Source: Loktanella sp. M215 (GTDB lineage: Bacteria > Pseudomonadota > Alphaproteobacteria > Rhodobacterales > Rhodobacteraceae). From it: a DNA stretch of 64,000 nucleotides. Made by a program: the position numbers and the translations under genes. This document shows positions 53,215 to 64,000 of the stretch, one piece after another (position 1 is the stretch's first letter; every line of letters starts with the position of its first letter). The notes beneath the pieces are model-generated. The model made no database searches and was not told the DNA's origin. It was given only the letters and a program-made list of their open reading frames with translations. The stretch covers positions 685,001 through 749,000 of the forward strand of contig NZ_WMEA01000001.1 of the NCBI RefSeq assembly GCF_021735925.1, written 5' to 3'.

Positions 53215-54645
53215 TCAGGTGGGGAAGTCGGACAGCTGCAGCTTGCCCGCACTTGCCGAGGTCATGGCCCGGACGCGCACCAGCGGGCCAAGGACGATGA
53301 GGGTGATAAACAGAAGGCCGATCTCGGTGTGGTAGACGACCGAGTAGCCGGTGGCAGGCGTGGCGAGCGCCTCGGACAGCATGCCGTTCCCGGCGGCATG
53401 ATTGACGAGGTCGCGGATCGCGCCCCCGATAAAGATCGATAGGCCCGCCCCGGTGGCCTGTGCGGCCCCCCAGGCACCCAGCGCCAGACCGCGACCGGCG
53501 GCACCGACGGCGGGCATGGTCATGGCGGCGGTCAGCGTGGCGATGCCGAAAAGACCCCCGCCGAACCCGATGAGTCCCGCCCCCGCAAAGAACATCGCGG
53601 TGGATCCCAGCGGTGCCGCGAAGATGACGCAGCAGAAAGCCGCAAGCCCGGCGAGGATGCCGCGCGCGGCCATCCGCATCGGATCGGTCGCGGCGGCCAG
53701 CCAGCGGGCGGCCATGGTAAAGCCGATCAGCGCACCAAACGCCCAGCTGGCCGTCAGCAGCGTCGTGGCCGAGACCGACAGGCCGAGGATCTCGCCGCCG
53801 TAAGGCTCCAGCAGGACGTCCTGCATGTTGAACGCCAGCGTGCCAAGGAACACGACCGCCAGCAGCCGGCCGGCATCGCCGCCCTTGGTCAGATCAAGCC
53901 AGGCGTCGCGGAAGGTCGGGCCCTGCGCTTCGCGCTCGGCCTTGGTCATCGGCTGGACGTGTTCCTGCTTCCACAGGGCGGTGACGTTCAGCAGCATGGT
54001 GACAACGGCGGTGCCCTGCACCACCTGCACCAGCCGCAGGGCGGAATAGTCGCGCAGCAAGGCGCCGATGATGATGGACGAAATCGCCATACCGACCAGC
54101 AGCATCACGTAAAGAAGGGCCACGACCTTGGGCCGCGTTTCTTCGGTCGCGCGGTCGGCAGCCAGTGCCAGACCGGCGGTCTGCGTCATGTGCATGCCAA
54201 GGCCGGTCATCAGGAACGCCAGACCCGCGCCGACATAGCCGGCCCAGTCGACGTCGATCGCCCGGTCGCCGGCCAGCACCAGCAGCGCCATCGGCATGAT
54301 CGCCAGACCGCCGAACTGCCACAGGGTGCCGAACCACAGGTAGGGAATCCGCTTCCACCCGATGGCAGAGCGGTAATTGTCGGACTTGAAGCCCACCAGC
54401 GCGCGGAAGGGGGCCACCAGCACCGGAATCGCGATCATCAGCGCGACCAGCATGGCGGGAATGCCCAGCTCCACGATCATCACGCGGTTCAAGGTGCCCA
54501 GCAGCATGACGCCCGCCATGCCGACCGAGACCTGGAACAGGCTCAGCCGCAACAGCTGGCGCAGCGGCAGGTCGGGGCTTGCGGCATCGGCGAAGGGCAG
54601 CGCCTTCAGCGACAGGCGTTTCAGGGTGTTGGCCTTGATGATCAT
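53215..54645 (-). CDS. lhaA: LH1 assembly protein LhaA (PucC family, MFS)
   Basis: 476 residues, 12 membrane helices. LRLSLFQVSVGMAGVMLLGTLNRVMIVELG and the PYGGEILGLSVSATT region are typical of LhaA/PucC/Bch2. It helps insert LH1 polypeptides and pigment. The start overlaps the bchM stop (ATGA). Confidence 0.95.
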   Translation of the reverse strand: MIIKANTLKRLSLKALPFADAASPDLPLRQLLRLSLFQVSVGMAGVMLLGTLNRVMIVELGIPAMLVALMIAIPVLVAPFRALVGFKSDNYRSAIGWKRIPYLWFGTLWQFGGLAIMPMALLVLAGDRAIDVDWAGYVGAGLAFLMTGLGMHMTQTAGLALAADRATEETRPKVVALLYVMLLVGMAISSIIIGALLRDYSALRLVQVVQGTAVVTMLLNVTALWKQEHVQPMTKAEREAQGPTFRDAWLDLTKGGDAGRLLAVVFLGTLAFNMQDVLLEPYGGEILGLSVSATTLLTASWAFGALIGFTMAARWLAAATDPMRMAARGILAGLAAFCCVIFAAPLGSTAMFFAGAGLIGFGGGLFGIATLTAAMTMPAVGAAGRGLALGAWGAAQATGAGLSIFIGGAIRDLVNHAAGNGMLSEALATPATGYSVVYHTEIGLLFITLIVLGPLVRVRAMTSASAGKLQLSDFPT

Positions 54646-55330
54646 CTTGCGTCCTCGAACACATAGGCGGTGGAGATGTAGAAGCCGGAAGTCACACGCT
54701 CGACCTCGCGCAGGTGGCCGGGCACGGCGGCGTCACGCAGCGCCTGCGCGATGCCGCGGGCGGTGTGGGGCACCATCTGCGGGCTGCGGTCGGCGCGGGG
54801 AAAGAGCTTGCCCATACGGAACATCGCCATCAGCAGCGGTGTGCGCGGGGCGAGGGTAAAGGCAAACCGACCGCTGATGCGCGGTGCCGCACGGTCCAGC
54901 ACATCGGCAATGTCCGCGGCAGAGTAATAGATCATCGAATCCATCGCGATGGCATGATCGAAGGACCCTGTGGTCGCCTCCAGCATGTCACCCGCGACCC
55001 AGGTGATCCGGTCCGCCAGATGGTCTGGCATCCGGCGCCGCGCGATGTCGATCAAGGCCGGCGAAATATCGACGCCCACGACCTCTGCCCCGCGCTCTGC
55101 CATCGCGACAGAGGCCGCCCCGGTGCCGCAACCGGCATCCAGCACACGGCACCCTGTCAGGTCTGCGGGCAGTTGCGCCAGCAGCAGATCCCGCATCCGG
55201 TCGCGGCCCGCGCGCACGGTGGCGCGGATGCCGCTGACCGGCGCATCGGACGTCAGGCGCGCCCAGACCTGCGTGGCGGAACGGTCGAAGTAATCCTCGA
55301 CCCGGTCGCGTGTGGCGGCGTAATGGGACA

Positions 55331-55331
<1 letters not shown>
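54642..55331 (-). CDS. bchM: Mg-protoporphyrin IX O-methyltransferase
   Basis: 229 residues. SAM-binding motif I CRVLDAGCGTGAASVAMAER, and YYDRSA-like start (EDYFDRSATQVWARLTSD). It methylates the ring C propionate, providing the substrate of AcsF. TGATG overlap with bchL. Confidence 0.96.
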
Positions 55332-56310
<979 letters not shown>

Positions 56311-56336
56311 GAGATGGCGATTGGCGCAAGACATCG

Positions 56337-59300
56337 TCATTCCGCCGCAATCCCTTCCATCCGGTCCTCGATCGCGTCCGCTGCATCCTGCAGCGCGGCC
56401 AAGGTCGCGGCATCCGGCGTCCAGTAGGCCCGGTCGGAGGCCTCCAGCAGCCGGTTCGCCATCCGCATCGAGGCTTGCGGGTTCAGCGCCGCCAACCGTT
56501 CGCGCATCGTGGCATCCAGCACGAAGGTCTCGGACAGGCGCTGATAGACCCAAGGCTCGACGGCGCCGGTGGTGGCGGACCAGCCCATGGTGTTGGTGAT
56601 ATGCGCCTCGATCTGGCGCACGCCTTCGTGGCCATGCTTCAGCAACCCCTCGTAGAACTTGGGGTTCAGGCTGCGCGACCGCGTCTCAAGCGCCACCTGA
56701 TCCTTCAGCGTGCGGACCTTGTTGCCGCCGCGCGTCTGGTCGCCGATGTAGACCGGCGTATCGACGCCGCCCTTGGCCCGTTTTACCGCCCGCGCGATCC
56801 CGCCCAGCGTGTCAAAGTAGTGGTCGACCGTGGTGACACCCAGCTCGACCGATTCGAGGTTCTGGTAGGCCAGATCGACGTGGCGCAGCGTCTTCTGCAG
56901 CAGGTCCGCGTTCTGCGTCGCCTTGCCGTTCACACCGTAGGCAAAGCTCTTGCGGTTCTCGTAGGCGTCGGCCAGCTCGTCCTCGTCACCGAAGGCAGAG
57001 CTGTCGATCAACTGGTTCACGTTCGACCCGTAGGCGCCCTCAGCATTCGAGAACACCCGCAGCGCCGCTTCTTCGATGTCGCAGCCCGTCTCGGACATGT
57101 GGGCCATCGCATGGGCGCGGATGAAGTTCATGTGCGCCGGCTCGTCGGCCATCGCGCATTTCAGCGCGGCTTCGGCCAGCAGTTTCGTCTGCAAGGGCAA
57201 CAGGTCGCGAAAGATGCCAGACAACGTCATCACGACGTCGATGCGGGCGCGGCCCAGCACATCCAGTGGGATCAGGTCGGCACCGGCCAGACGGCCATAG
57301 TTGTCGAACCGCGGCTTGGCCCCCATCAGCGCCAGCGCCTGTGCCATCGGGCCGCCGTCGGACTTGATGTTGTCGGACCCCCACAGCACCAGCGCCACGG
57401 TGCGCGGCATCGTGGGATGGGTCCGCAGCAGCACCTCGGCCTGTTTTGCCCCATCGGCCATCGCAAAGGCGGTCGGCATCCGGAACGGGTCGAAGGCATG
57501 GATGTTGCGCCCCGTCGGCAGGATGCCGGGATTGCGCATCAGGTCGCCACCGGGGACCGGCGCGATGAACCGTGCGGACAGCGCCCGCATCAGCGCTGGC
57601 AACTCATGGTCCACCATCAGGTGTTGCGCCGCCTCGCGGGCCGCATCGGTGTCGCCCATCAACGCCGTCATCTCTTCCCGGGCTGCGTCAGACATCACGC
57701 GGCCGACGATGTGCAGCCCGTCCGGGATCAGCGACCCTTCGGTTTCCAGCACGGTCAGCCACAGCCGGTTCAGGTCGGCGGCGTTCAGGTCCAGGCCTTC
57801 CGCCTGCTCCACGATCATCGCTTCCAGATCGCGGCGCTGGGGATCGTTCGACCCCATGCCGCGCCAGCGCGTCAGGCTGTCCTTGAGGTCCAGCAGACCC
57901 TTGTAAAGCCCGGCCTGCGCCAGCGGCGGCGTCAGGTGGGTGATCGTGACCGCATTGCTGCGGCGCTTGGCCAATGTCGCCTCGGACGGGTTGTTCGCGG
58001 CATAAAGGTAGACGTTCGGCATGCCCCCGATCAGCCGGTCGGGCCAATCCTGCGCGCCAAGGCCCGCCTGCTTGCCCGGCATGAATTCCAGCGCACCGTG
58101 CATGCCGAAATGCAGCACCACATCGGCGCGCAGGGTATTGCGCATCCACAAATAGAACTGGGCAAAGGCATGGGTCGGCGCAAAGCCGCGCTCGAACAGC
58201 AGGCGCATCGGGTCGCCTTCGTAGCCGAAGGTCGGCTGCACGCCGACAAAGACCTTGCCGAACTGCACACCCAAGATGAAGACCCCGCGCCCGTCGGACT
58301 GAACCTTGCCGGGGGCCGGCCCCCAGACGGATTCGATCTCGCGCAACCAGGGCGTGCTCCGGACGATGTCGTCGGCGCTCAAGTGGGCGGCGACATTCGC
58401 CTCCTGCCCGAACTGCGCGGCATTGCCCTTCAGGACCATCTTGCGCAGGTCGTCGACATTGGCCGGCATGTCCACGTCGTAACCGTCGGCCTTCATGCGG
58501 GTCAGGGTGTTGAACAGGCTCTCGAACACGCTGAGGTAGGCGGCGGTGCCGACGGCGCCGGCGTTGGGCGGAAAACCGAAGAGCACGATGCCCACGGTCT
58601 TGTCCGCGTTGCGCTTGCCTCGCAGGGTGGCCAGCCGCAGGGTCTTGTCCGCCAGCGCGTCGATCCGTTCCGGGCAAGGCGCCATGGACTTGTCGCCGGG
58701 CGCACCGGTGCAGGCCAGCGGACAGCCGGTGCAGGTCTCGGCCCCGTGACGACCCGCAAAGACGGTGGGTGCCGTCGCGCCGTCGATTTCAGGCAGGGCG
58801 ACCAGCATCGTGGTCTCCACCGGACCCAGACCCTGCGCACTGGCGCCCCATTGCGCCAGTGTCTGGAATTCCAGCGGCTGTGCGGCGATGTAGGGCACGT
58901 CGAGTGCGCCCAGCAGTGCAATCGCGGCGGGGCTGTCGTTATAGGCCGGACCGCCGACGAGGCTGAAGCCGGTCAGCGACACCATCGCATCGACACGGCC
59001 CTGAAAATAACGCTGGATCGCGGGCGTCGCATCCAGACCGCCGGCAAAGGCGGGCACGACCGCCATGCCGCGCGCCTCGAAGGCCCGCACGACGGCGTCG
59101 TAATGGGCGGTGTCCGAGGACAGGATGTAGGACCGCAGCATCAGGATGCCGATGGTGGCCACGGGTGCGGCGGGACGCGGCAGATCGGCCGCATCCTCAC
59201 TGATGTGGGTGCCGGGCAGGTCTGGGTGATAGACGCCACAGTCGGGATAATCGATCGGCGGCAGGGCCTTCACGGCCTCCCAGCCACGCCCCCGGCTATA

Positions 59301-59879
59301 GCGGCCGACCAGCATCCGGATCATCTGCTCGATGTTCTCGTCAGACCCGCCCAGCCAGTATTGCATGGACAGGAACCAGTTGCGCAGATCCTGCGCCTTG
59401 CCGGGGATCAGCCGCAGGATCTTGGGCAGGCGGCGCAGCGTCTTCATCTGGGACTGGCCGGATGTGCTGGCCTTCGCCTGCGGCTTCAGCTTCTTCATCA
59501 GCGCCATCATGCCGGTGGCGGGGCGCTGCATGTCCAGATCGCCCATCTTGGTCAGCTTGACGATCTCGCTGTCGGCGATGACGTTGATCATCGCGGCGCA
59601 ATCGGCGCGGCGCGCGATCAGCGACGGCAGGATCGCGGCGGTGTGTTCTTCAAGGAACAGCAGGTTGGTGACGATGATGTCGCCCTGCGCGACGGCAGCC
59701 TGCGCATCGGCCAGTGCCGCCGGGTTCTCGCCCCATTCGGCGGCGGCATGGATGCTGATTTCCAGCCCCGGAAAATCGGCGACCAATCGGTCGCGCACCC
59801 GCGCCGCCGGGCCTGCCGTATGGCTGTCCAGCGTGACGATCACGAACCGGAAAGCGTCATGGGTGCTGCTATCGCGCAT
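56337..59879 (-). CDS. bchH: Mg-chelatase porphyrin-binding subunit BchH
   Basis: 1180 residues, usual length. CobN/BchH family; it binds protoporphyrin IX and receives Mg2+ from BchI/BchD action. Recognisable text: [16 protein letters not shown] (catalytic region), [39 protein letters not shown]. The start overlaps the last codons of bchB, indicating coupling. Confidence 0.97.
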   Translation of the reverse strand: MRDSSTHDAFRFVIVTLDSHTAGPAARVRDRLVADFPGLEISIHAAAEWGENPAALADAQAAVAQGDIIVTNLLFLEEHTAAILPSLIARRADCAAMINVIADSEIVKLTKMGDLDMQRPATGMMALMKKLKPQAKASTSGQSQMKTLRRLPKILRLIPGKAQDLRNWFLSMQYWLGGSDENIEQMIRMLVGRYSRGRGWEAVKALPPIDYPDCGVYHPDLPGTHISEDAADLPRPAAPVATIGILMLRSYILSSDTAHYDAVVRAFEARGMAVVPAFAGGLDATPAIQRYFQGRVDAMVSLTGFSLVGGPAYNDSPAAIALLGALDVPYIAAQPLEFQTLAQWGASAQGLGPVETTMLVALPEIDGATAPTVFAGRHGAETCTGCPLACTGAPGDKSMAPCPERIDALADKTLRLATLRGKRNADKTVGIVLFGFPPNAGAVGTAAYLSVFESLFNTLTRMKADGYDVDMPANVDDLRKMVLKGNAAQFGQEANVAAHLSADDIVRSTPWLREIESVWGPAPGKVQSDGRGVFILGVQFGKVFVGVQPTFGYEGDPMRLLFERGFAPTHAFAQFYLWMRNTLRADVVLHFGMHGALEFMPGKQAGLGAQDWPDRLIGGMPNVYLYAANNPSEATLAKRRSNAVTITHLTPPLAQAGLYKGLLDLKDSLTRWRGMGSNDPQRRDLEAMIVEQAEGLDLNAADLNRLWLTVLETEGSLIPDGLHIVGRVMSDAAREEMTALMGDTDAAREAAQHLMVDHELPALMRALSARFIAPVPGGDLMRNPGILPTGRNIHAFDPFRMPTAFAMADGAKQAEVLLRTHPTMPRTVALVLWGSDNIKSDGGPMAQALALMGAKPRFDNYGRLAGADLIPLDVLGRARIDVVMTLSGIFRDLLPLQTKLLAEAALKCAMADEPAHMNFIRAHAMAHMSETGCDIEEAALRVFSNAEGAYGSNVNQLIDSSAFGDEDELADAYENRKSFAYGVNGKATQNADLLQKTLRHVDLAYQNLESVELGVTTVDHYFDTLGGIARAVKRAKGGVDTPVYIGDQTRGGNKVRTLKDQVALETRSRSLNPKFYEGLLKHGHEGVRQIEAHITNTMGWSATTGAVEPWVYQRLSETFVLDATMRERLAALNPQASMRMANRLLEASDRAYWTPDAATLAALQDAADAIEDRMEGIAAE

Positions 59880-61425
59880 AATGTGCCTTTGCCTCATACA
59901 GCGTATCAAGGCTGATCTGGTTGATGCCCTTCTGGACGGCAAAGGCTTCGGTATTCCGCCGCGCCTTGCCCCGCACGAAGAACGGGATCTTCTTCAATTC
60001 GCGCTCTGCATCCGACAGCCAGATGACGTTGCCATCGGTTGCCTGCTCGGGTGCGGCCTCCGTCCTCGCTTTTTCAGAAATACTCCCGCCGGAGGCTCCC
60101 GCGATTACAACCGGCGCGGCCCCGCCATGATGGCTCGGCCCCGCCGCATCGTTGAACTCGAAATCCTCGCGGAACATGGTCAGCAGGTGCTCTTCCAGCC
60201 CCATGACCAGCGGATGGATCAGCGTGTCGAAGATCACGTTGGCACCTTCGAACCCCATGACCGGCGAATAGCGGGCGGGGTAATCCTGCACGTGGACGGG
60301 GGCCGAGATCACGGCGCAGGGGATGCCCAGCCGCTTGCCGATGTGCCGCTCCATCTGGGTGCCCATGATCATCTCGGGCGAAGCGGCCGCGATGGCGGCC
60401 TCCACGTCGAGGTAATCGTCGGTGATCAGCGCCTCCAGCCCCAGTTCCTTGGCCATCGCACGCACGGGACGGGCCTGCTCGCGGTTGTAGCAGCCAAGGC
60501 CCACGACCTCGAACCCCATCTCGTCGCGGGCCATGCGGGCCATCGCGCAGACGTGGGTGCCGTCGCCGAAGAGGAAGACGCGTTTGCCGGTCAGGTAGGT
60601 GCTGTCGACGGATGACGTCCACCACGGCAGGCGCAGGCGGGATTCGTCGGCCTTGCAGGGCAGGTCGGTGATCCTGGCGACCTCTGCGATGAATTCGCGG
60701 GTGGCGCGGACGCCGATCGGCACGACCTTGGTGAACGGCTGGCCGTGGGTCTTTTCCAGCCAGCGGGCGGCGGCCTCCCCGGTTTCGGGGTAAAGCAGCA
60801 CGTTGAAATGGGCGGCGGGCAGCAGTGCGATGTCGGCGGGCGTCGCGTTCAGCGGCGCCACGACGTTCACGTCGATGCCGAGGTCGGACAGCAGGCCGGT
60901 GATTTCTTCCACGTCGTCGCGGTTGCGAAAGCCGAGCGCCGTCGGTCCGAGGATGTTGCAGGTGATCCGCGCGGTGCGGTCCTGCGGCTGCGCCAGCGCA
61001 CCCACGATCTGGTAGAACGTCTCGTCCGCGCCGAAGTTTTCCTTGCGGGAATAGCTGGGCAGTTCCAGCGCGATGACGGGGATCAACAGGCCCATCGTTT
61101 CCGCCAGACCGGCGGGATCGTCCTGGATCAGTTCGGCGGTGCAGGAGGCGCCGACGATGATCGCCTGCGGATCGAAGCGGTCCACGGCGTCCTGGCAGGC
61201 GGTCTTAAAGAGGGTCGCCGTGTCAGCGCCAAGGTCGCGGGCCTGAAAGGTGGTGTAGGTGACGGGCGGGCGATGGTTGCGCCGTTCGATCATCGTGAAC
61301 AGCAGGTCGGCGTAGGTGTCGCCCTGCGGCGCGTGCAGCACGTAGTGCAGGCCTTTCATCGCGGTGGCGACGCGCATGGCACCGACGTGGGGCGGGCCTT
61401 CGTATGTCCAGACAGTCAGTTTCAT
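59869..61425 (-). CDS. bchB: Protochlorophyllide reductase subunit B
   Basis: 518 residues. [20 protein letters not shown] start, [28 protein letters not shown], and the C-terminal small domain [17 protein letters not shown] with EAKAHYAR at the end. With BchN it forms the catalytic dark-operative reductase. The linker before the last domain (residues ~443-454, [16 protein letters not shown]) is encoded by a copy of a dispersed repeat. Confidence 0.96.
   Translation of the reverse strand: MKLTVWTYEGPPHVGAMRVATAMKGLHYVLHAPQGDTYADLLFTMIERRNHRPPVTYTTFQARDLGADTATLFKTACQDAVDRFDPQAIIVGASCTAELIQDDPAGLAETMGLLIPVIALELPSYSRKENFGADETFYQIVGALAQPQDRTARITCNILGPTALGFRNRDDVEEITGLLSDLGIDVNVVAPLNATPADIALLPAAHFNVLLYPETGEAAARWLEKTHGQPFTKVVPIGVRATREFIAEVARITDLPCKADESRLRLPWWTSSVDSTYLTGKRVFLFGDGTHVCAMARMARDEMGFEVVGLGCYNREQARPVRAMAKELGLEALITDDYLDVEAAIAAASPEMIMGTQMERHIGKRLGIPCAVISAPVHVQDYPARYSPVMGFEGANVIFDTLIHPLVMGLEEHLLTMFREDFEFNDAAGPSHHGGAAPVVIAGASGGSISEKARTEAAPEQATDGNVIWLSDAERELKKIPFFVRGKARRNTEAFAVQKGINQISLDTLYEAKAHYAR
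60064..60099 (-). repeat. Dispersed palindromic repeat, copy D, in frame inside bchB
   Basis: Nearly identical (one indel and about two substitutions) to the intergenic copy A at 1838-1874. It is read in frame in bchB and codes for part of a linker between the core and the C-terminal domain. Confidence 0.75.
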
Positions 61426-61436
61426 GCGAACACCTT

Positions 61437-61479
61437 GGGGCGCTGCCCCAAACCCCGGAGTATTTCGGAAAAAGCGAGG
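61437..61479 (+). repeat. Dispersed palindromic repeat, copy C
   Basis: In the 61-base gap between bchN and bchB: hairpin GGGGC-GCT-GCCCC, then CCCCGGAGTATTT and GGAAAAAGCGAGG. The repeat edge touches the bchB ribosome site (AAGG). Confidence 0.75.
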
Positions 61480-61486
61480 AGGGACG

Positions 61487-63316
<1,830 letters not shown>

Positions 63317-63322
<6 letters not shown>

Positions 63323-63334
63323 CTAGACGTTACA
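63317..63334. promoter_or_regulatory. PpsR/CrtJ operator 3 (bchF side)
   Basis: TGTCAACTAGACGTTACA fits TGT-N12-ACA; it overlaps the -35 box of the bchF promoter. Confidence 0.8.
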
Positions 63335-63437
63335 CATTTAGCCAGAGAAGCGCACAGACATGGCCGTATCTAAAATTAAGATAATACGATCAAATTCAGG
63401 GGGTTGAATGAAATATCCGCCGAGACCCCACATCAAG

Positions 63438-63455
63438 TGTCAATTTTCTTTGACA
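63438..63455. promoter_or_regulatory. PpsR/CrtJ operator 4 (aerR side)
   Basis: TGTCAATTTTCTTTGACA fits TGT-N12-ACA and is almost perfectly symmetrical. Its right end forms a TTGACA -35 box for the aerR direction; the -10 (GACTAT at 63473) is weak. Confidence 0.85.
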
Positions 63456-63534
63456 TTTACGGCGCCATTTTCGACTATGTGTGTAAGGCCAAATTTCCAC
63501 GCAGCGTCTTTTTTCGGAAGAAGGACATCGGCAC

Positions 63535-64000
63535 ATGAGTCAGTTGATGGCGCACGACCTGACCTATTACGTGCCGGAGGATGCAATCCCGACGCTGCGC
63601 ACCTGCGATGACGTCGCCATTGCGCTGCGATCCGCTGCGCTGTCGCCTGATTCCACCGCATGCACCGCCGTCATCGCACGGGCCCAGGCAGCCGGGTTCG
63701 CCGATGCCGATCTGACGGACATCTGCATCGTGCAGGCGGCGCGCCGCCTTGGAGAGAACTGGTGCGACGACGTCCTTGGGTTTGTCGATGTCTCGATCGC
63801 CACGGCACGTCTGCAGGGTCTGTTGCGCACCCTGGGGCGCAGCTTGCGGGCCGATGCCGCAGGTCATGGCAATGCCGCCACCCTTCTGGTCGTGTCGGCG
63901 GCGCAGGCACAGCACACCCTTGGTCCCAGCCTTGTCGTGGCGCAGTTGCGCCGGCGCGGCTATTCCGTCGGGCTGCTGCTGGATGCAGGACCCGGCGCGG
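63535..64000 (+). CDS. aerR: AerR/PpaA-type cobalamin-binding antirepressor (3' end cut by window edge)
   Basis: 155 residues are present. A helical region with LGENWCDDVLGFVDVSIATA resembles the cap domain of AerR/CarH-like proteins. A B12-binding Rossmann domain follows (AATLLVVSAAQAQHTLG), with His127 at the position of the cobalt ligand; the usual Asp before it is replaced by Gln. In Rhodobacter, AerR/PpaA binds cobalamin and antagonises PpsR/CrtJ. The ppsR gene would be expected just beyond the edge. Confidence 0.85.
   Translation, partial: MSQLMAHDLTYYVPEDAIPTLRTCDDVAIALRSAALSPDSTACTAVIARAQAAGFADADLTDICIVQAARRLGENWCDDVLGFVDVSIATARLQGLLRTLGRSLRADAAGHGNAATLLVVSAAQAQHTLGPSLVVAQLRRRGYSVGLLLDAGPGA

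Overview
The window reads as a GC-rich chromosome segment from an aerobic anoxygenic phototrophic alphaproteobacterium of the Rhodobacteraceae (Roseobacter-like). The reasons are the gene order of the photosynthesis gene cluster in the right third, the oxygen-dependent cyclase AcsF with its small partner BciE, CrtA (spheroidenone pathway), an F0 operon with a b' subunit, and PpsR-type operators. The species cannot be fixed from the sequence. There are no rRNA or tRNA genes, CRISPR arrays or insertion sequences, and no gene-free stretch longer than 300 bases. The largest gaps are 63265-63534 (regulatory), 1749-1998 (one dispersed repeat) and 34215-34420 (ArsR operator).

Left part (1-8.4 kb): truncated tex, a CIA30-domain protein, a lytic murein transglycosylase, a MoxR-type AAA+ ATPase translationally coupled to a VWA/metallopeptidase-like protein, and a DHA2 drug exporter followed by a small membrane protein. 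8.5-18.2 kb is a glucan/trehalose island: treZ-treY (trehalose from maltodextrin), glgX (debranching) and a convergent GH13 alpha-glucosidase. It also holds the remnant of a short-chain dehydrogenase with an internal deletion, an intact SDR and an HSL-type esterase. 18.3-24.3 kb is a six-gene mrp (mnh/pha) Na+(K+)/H+ antiporter operon with fused A/B subunits. 24.3-31.5 kb holds a PHA-associated small protein, agmatine deiminase, an amidase, an unknown protein, nth, an Ada-like repair protein, an OmpA-like lipoprotein and a FadR-type regulator. 31.5-34.2 kb is the ATP synthase F0 operon atpI-B-E-F'-F. 34.4-39.6 kb holds an orphan ArsR regulator, a 24-residue membrane peptide, a DMT exporter, HU, and a two-gene purine module (ade-amn).

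Right part (39.6-64 kb) is the photosynthesis gene cluster. tspO, crtB and crtI run leftward; crtA-bchI-bchD-bchO run rightward from a shared 127-base control region with two PpsR operators. A long leftward superoperon bchF-N-B-H-L-M-lhaA-puhA-B-C-bciE-acsF-puhE-hemA-cytochrome c runs from a second control region, which it shares with the divergent aerR/ppaA gene at the right edge. Together these supply ALA synthesis, Mg chelation, methylation, ring E closure, protochlorophyllide reduction, C3 hydration, reaction-centre H subunit and assembly factors, and redox/light control. crtC-F, bchC-X-Y-Z, puf and ppsR are not in the window.

Most notable: bchI is broken by a one-base frame change at a run of seven G (44012-44018) that has the exact phase of a -1 slippery heptamer. 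A dispersed palindromic repeat occurs five times, once in frame inside bchB and once supplying the ribosome binding site of puhE.
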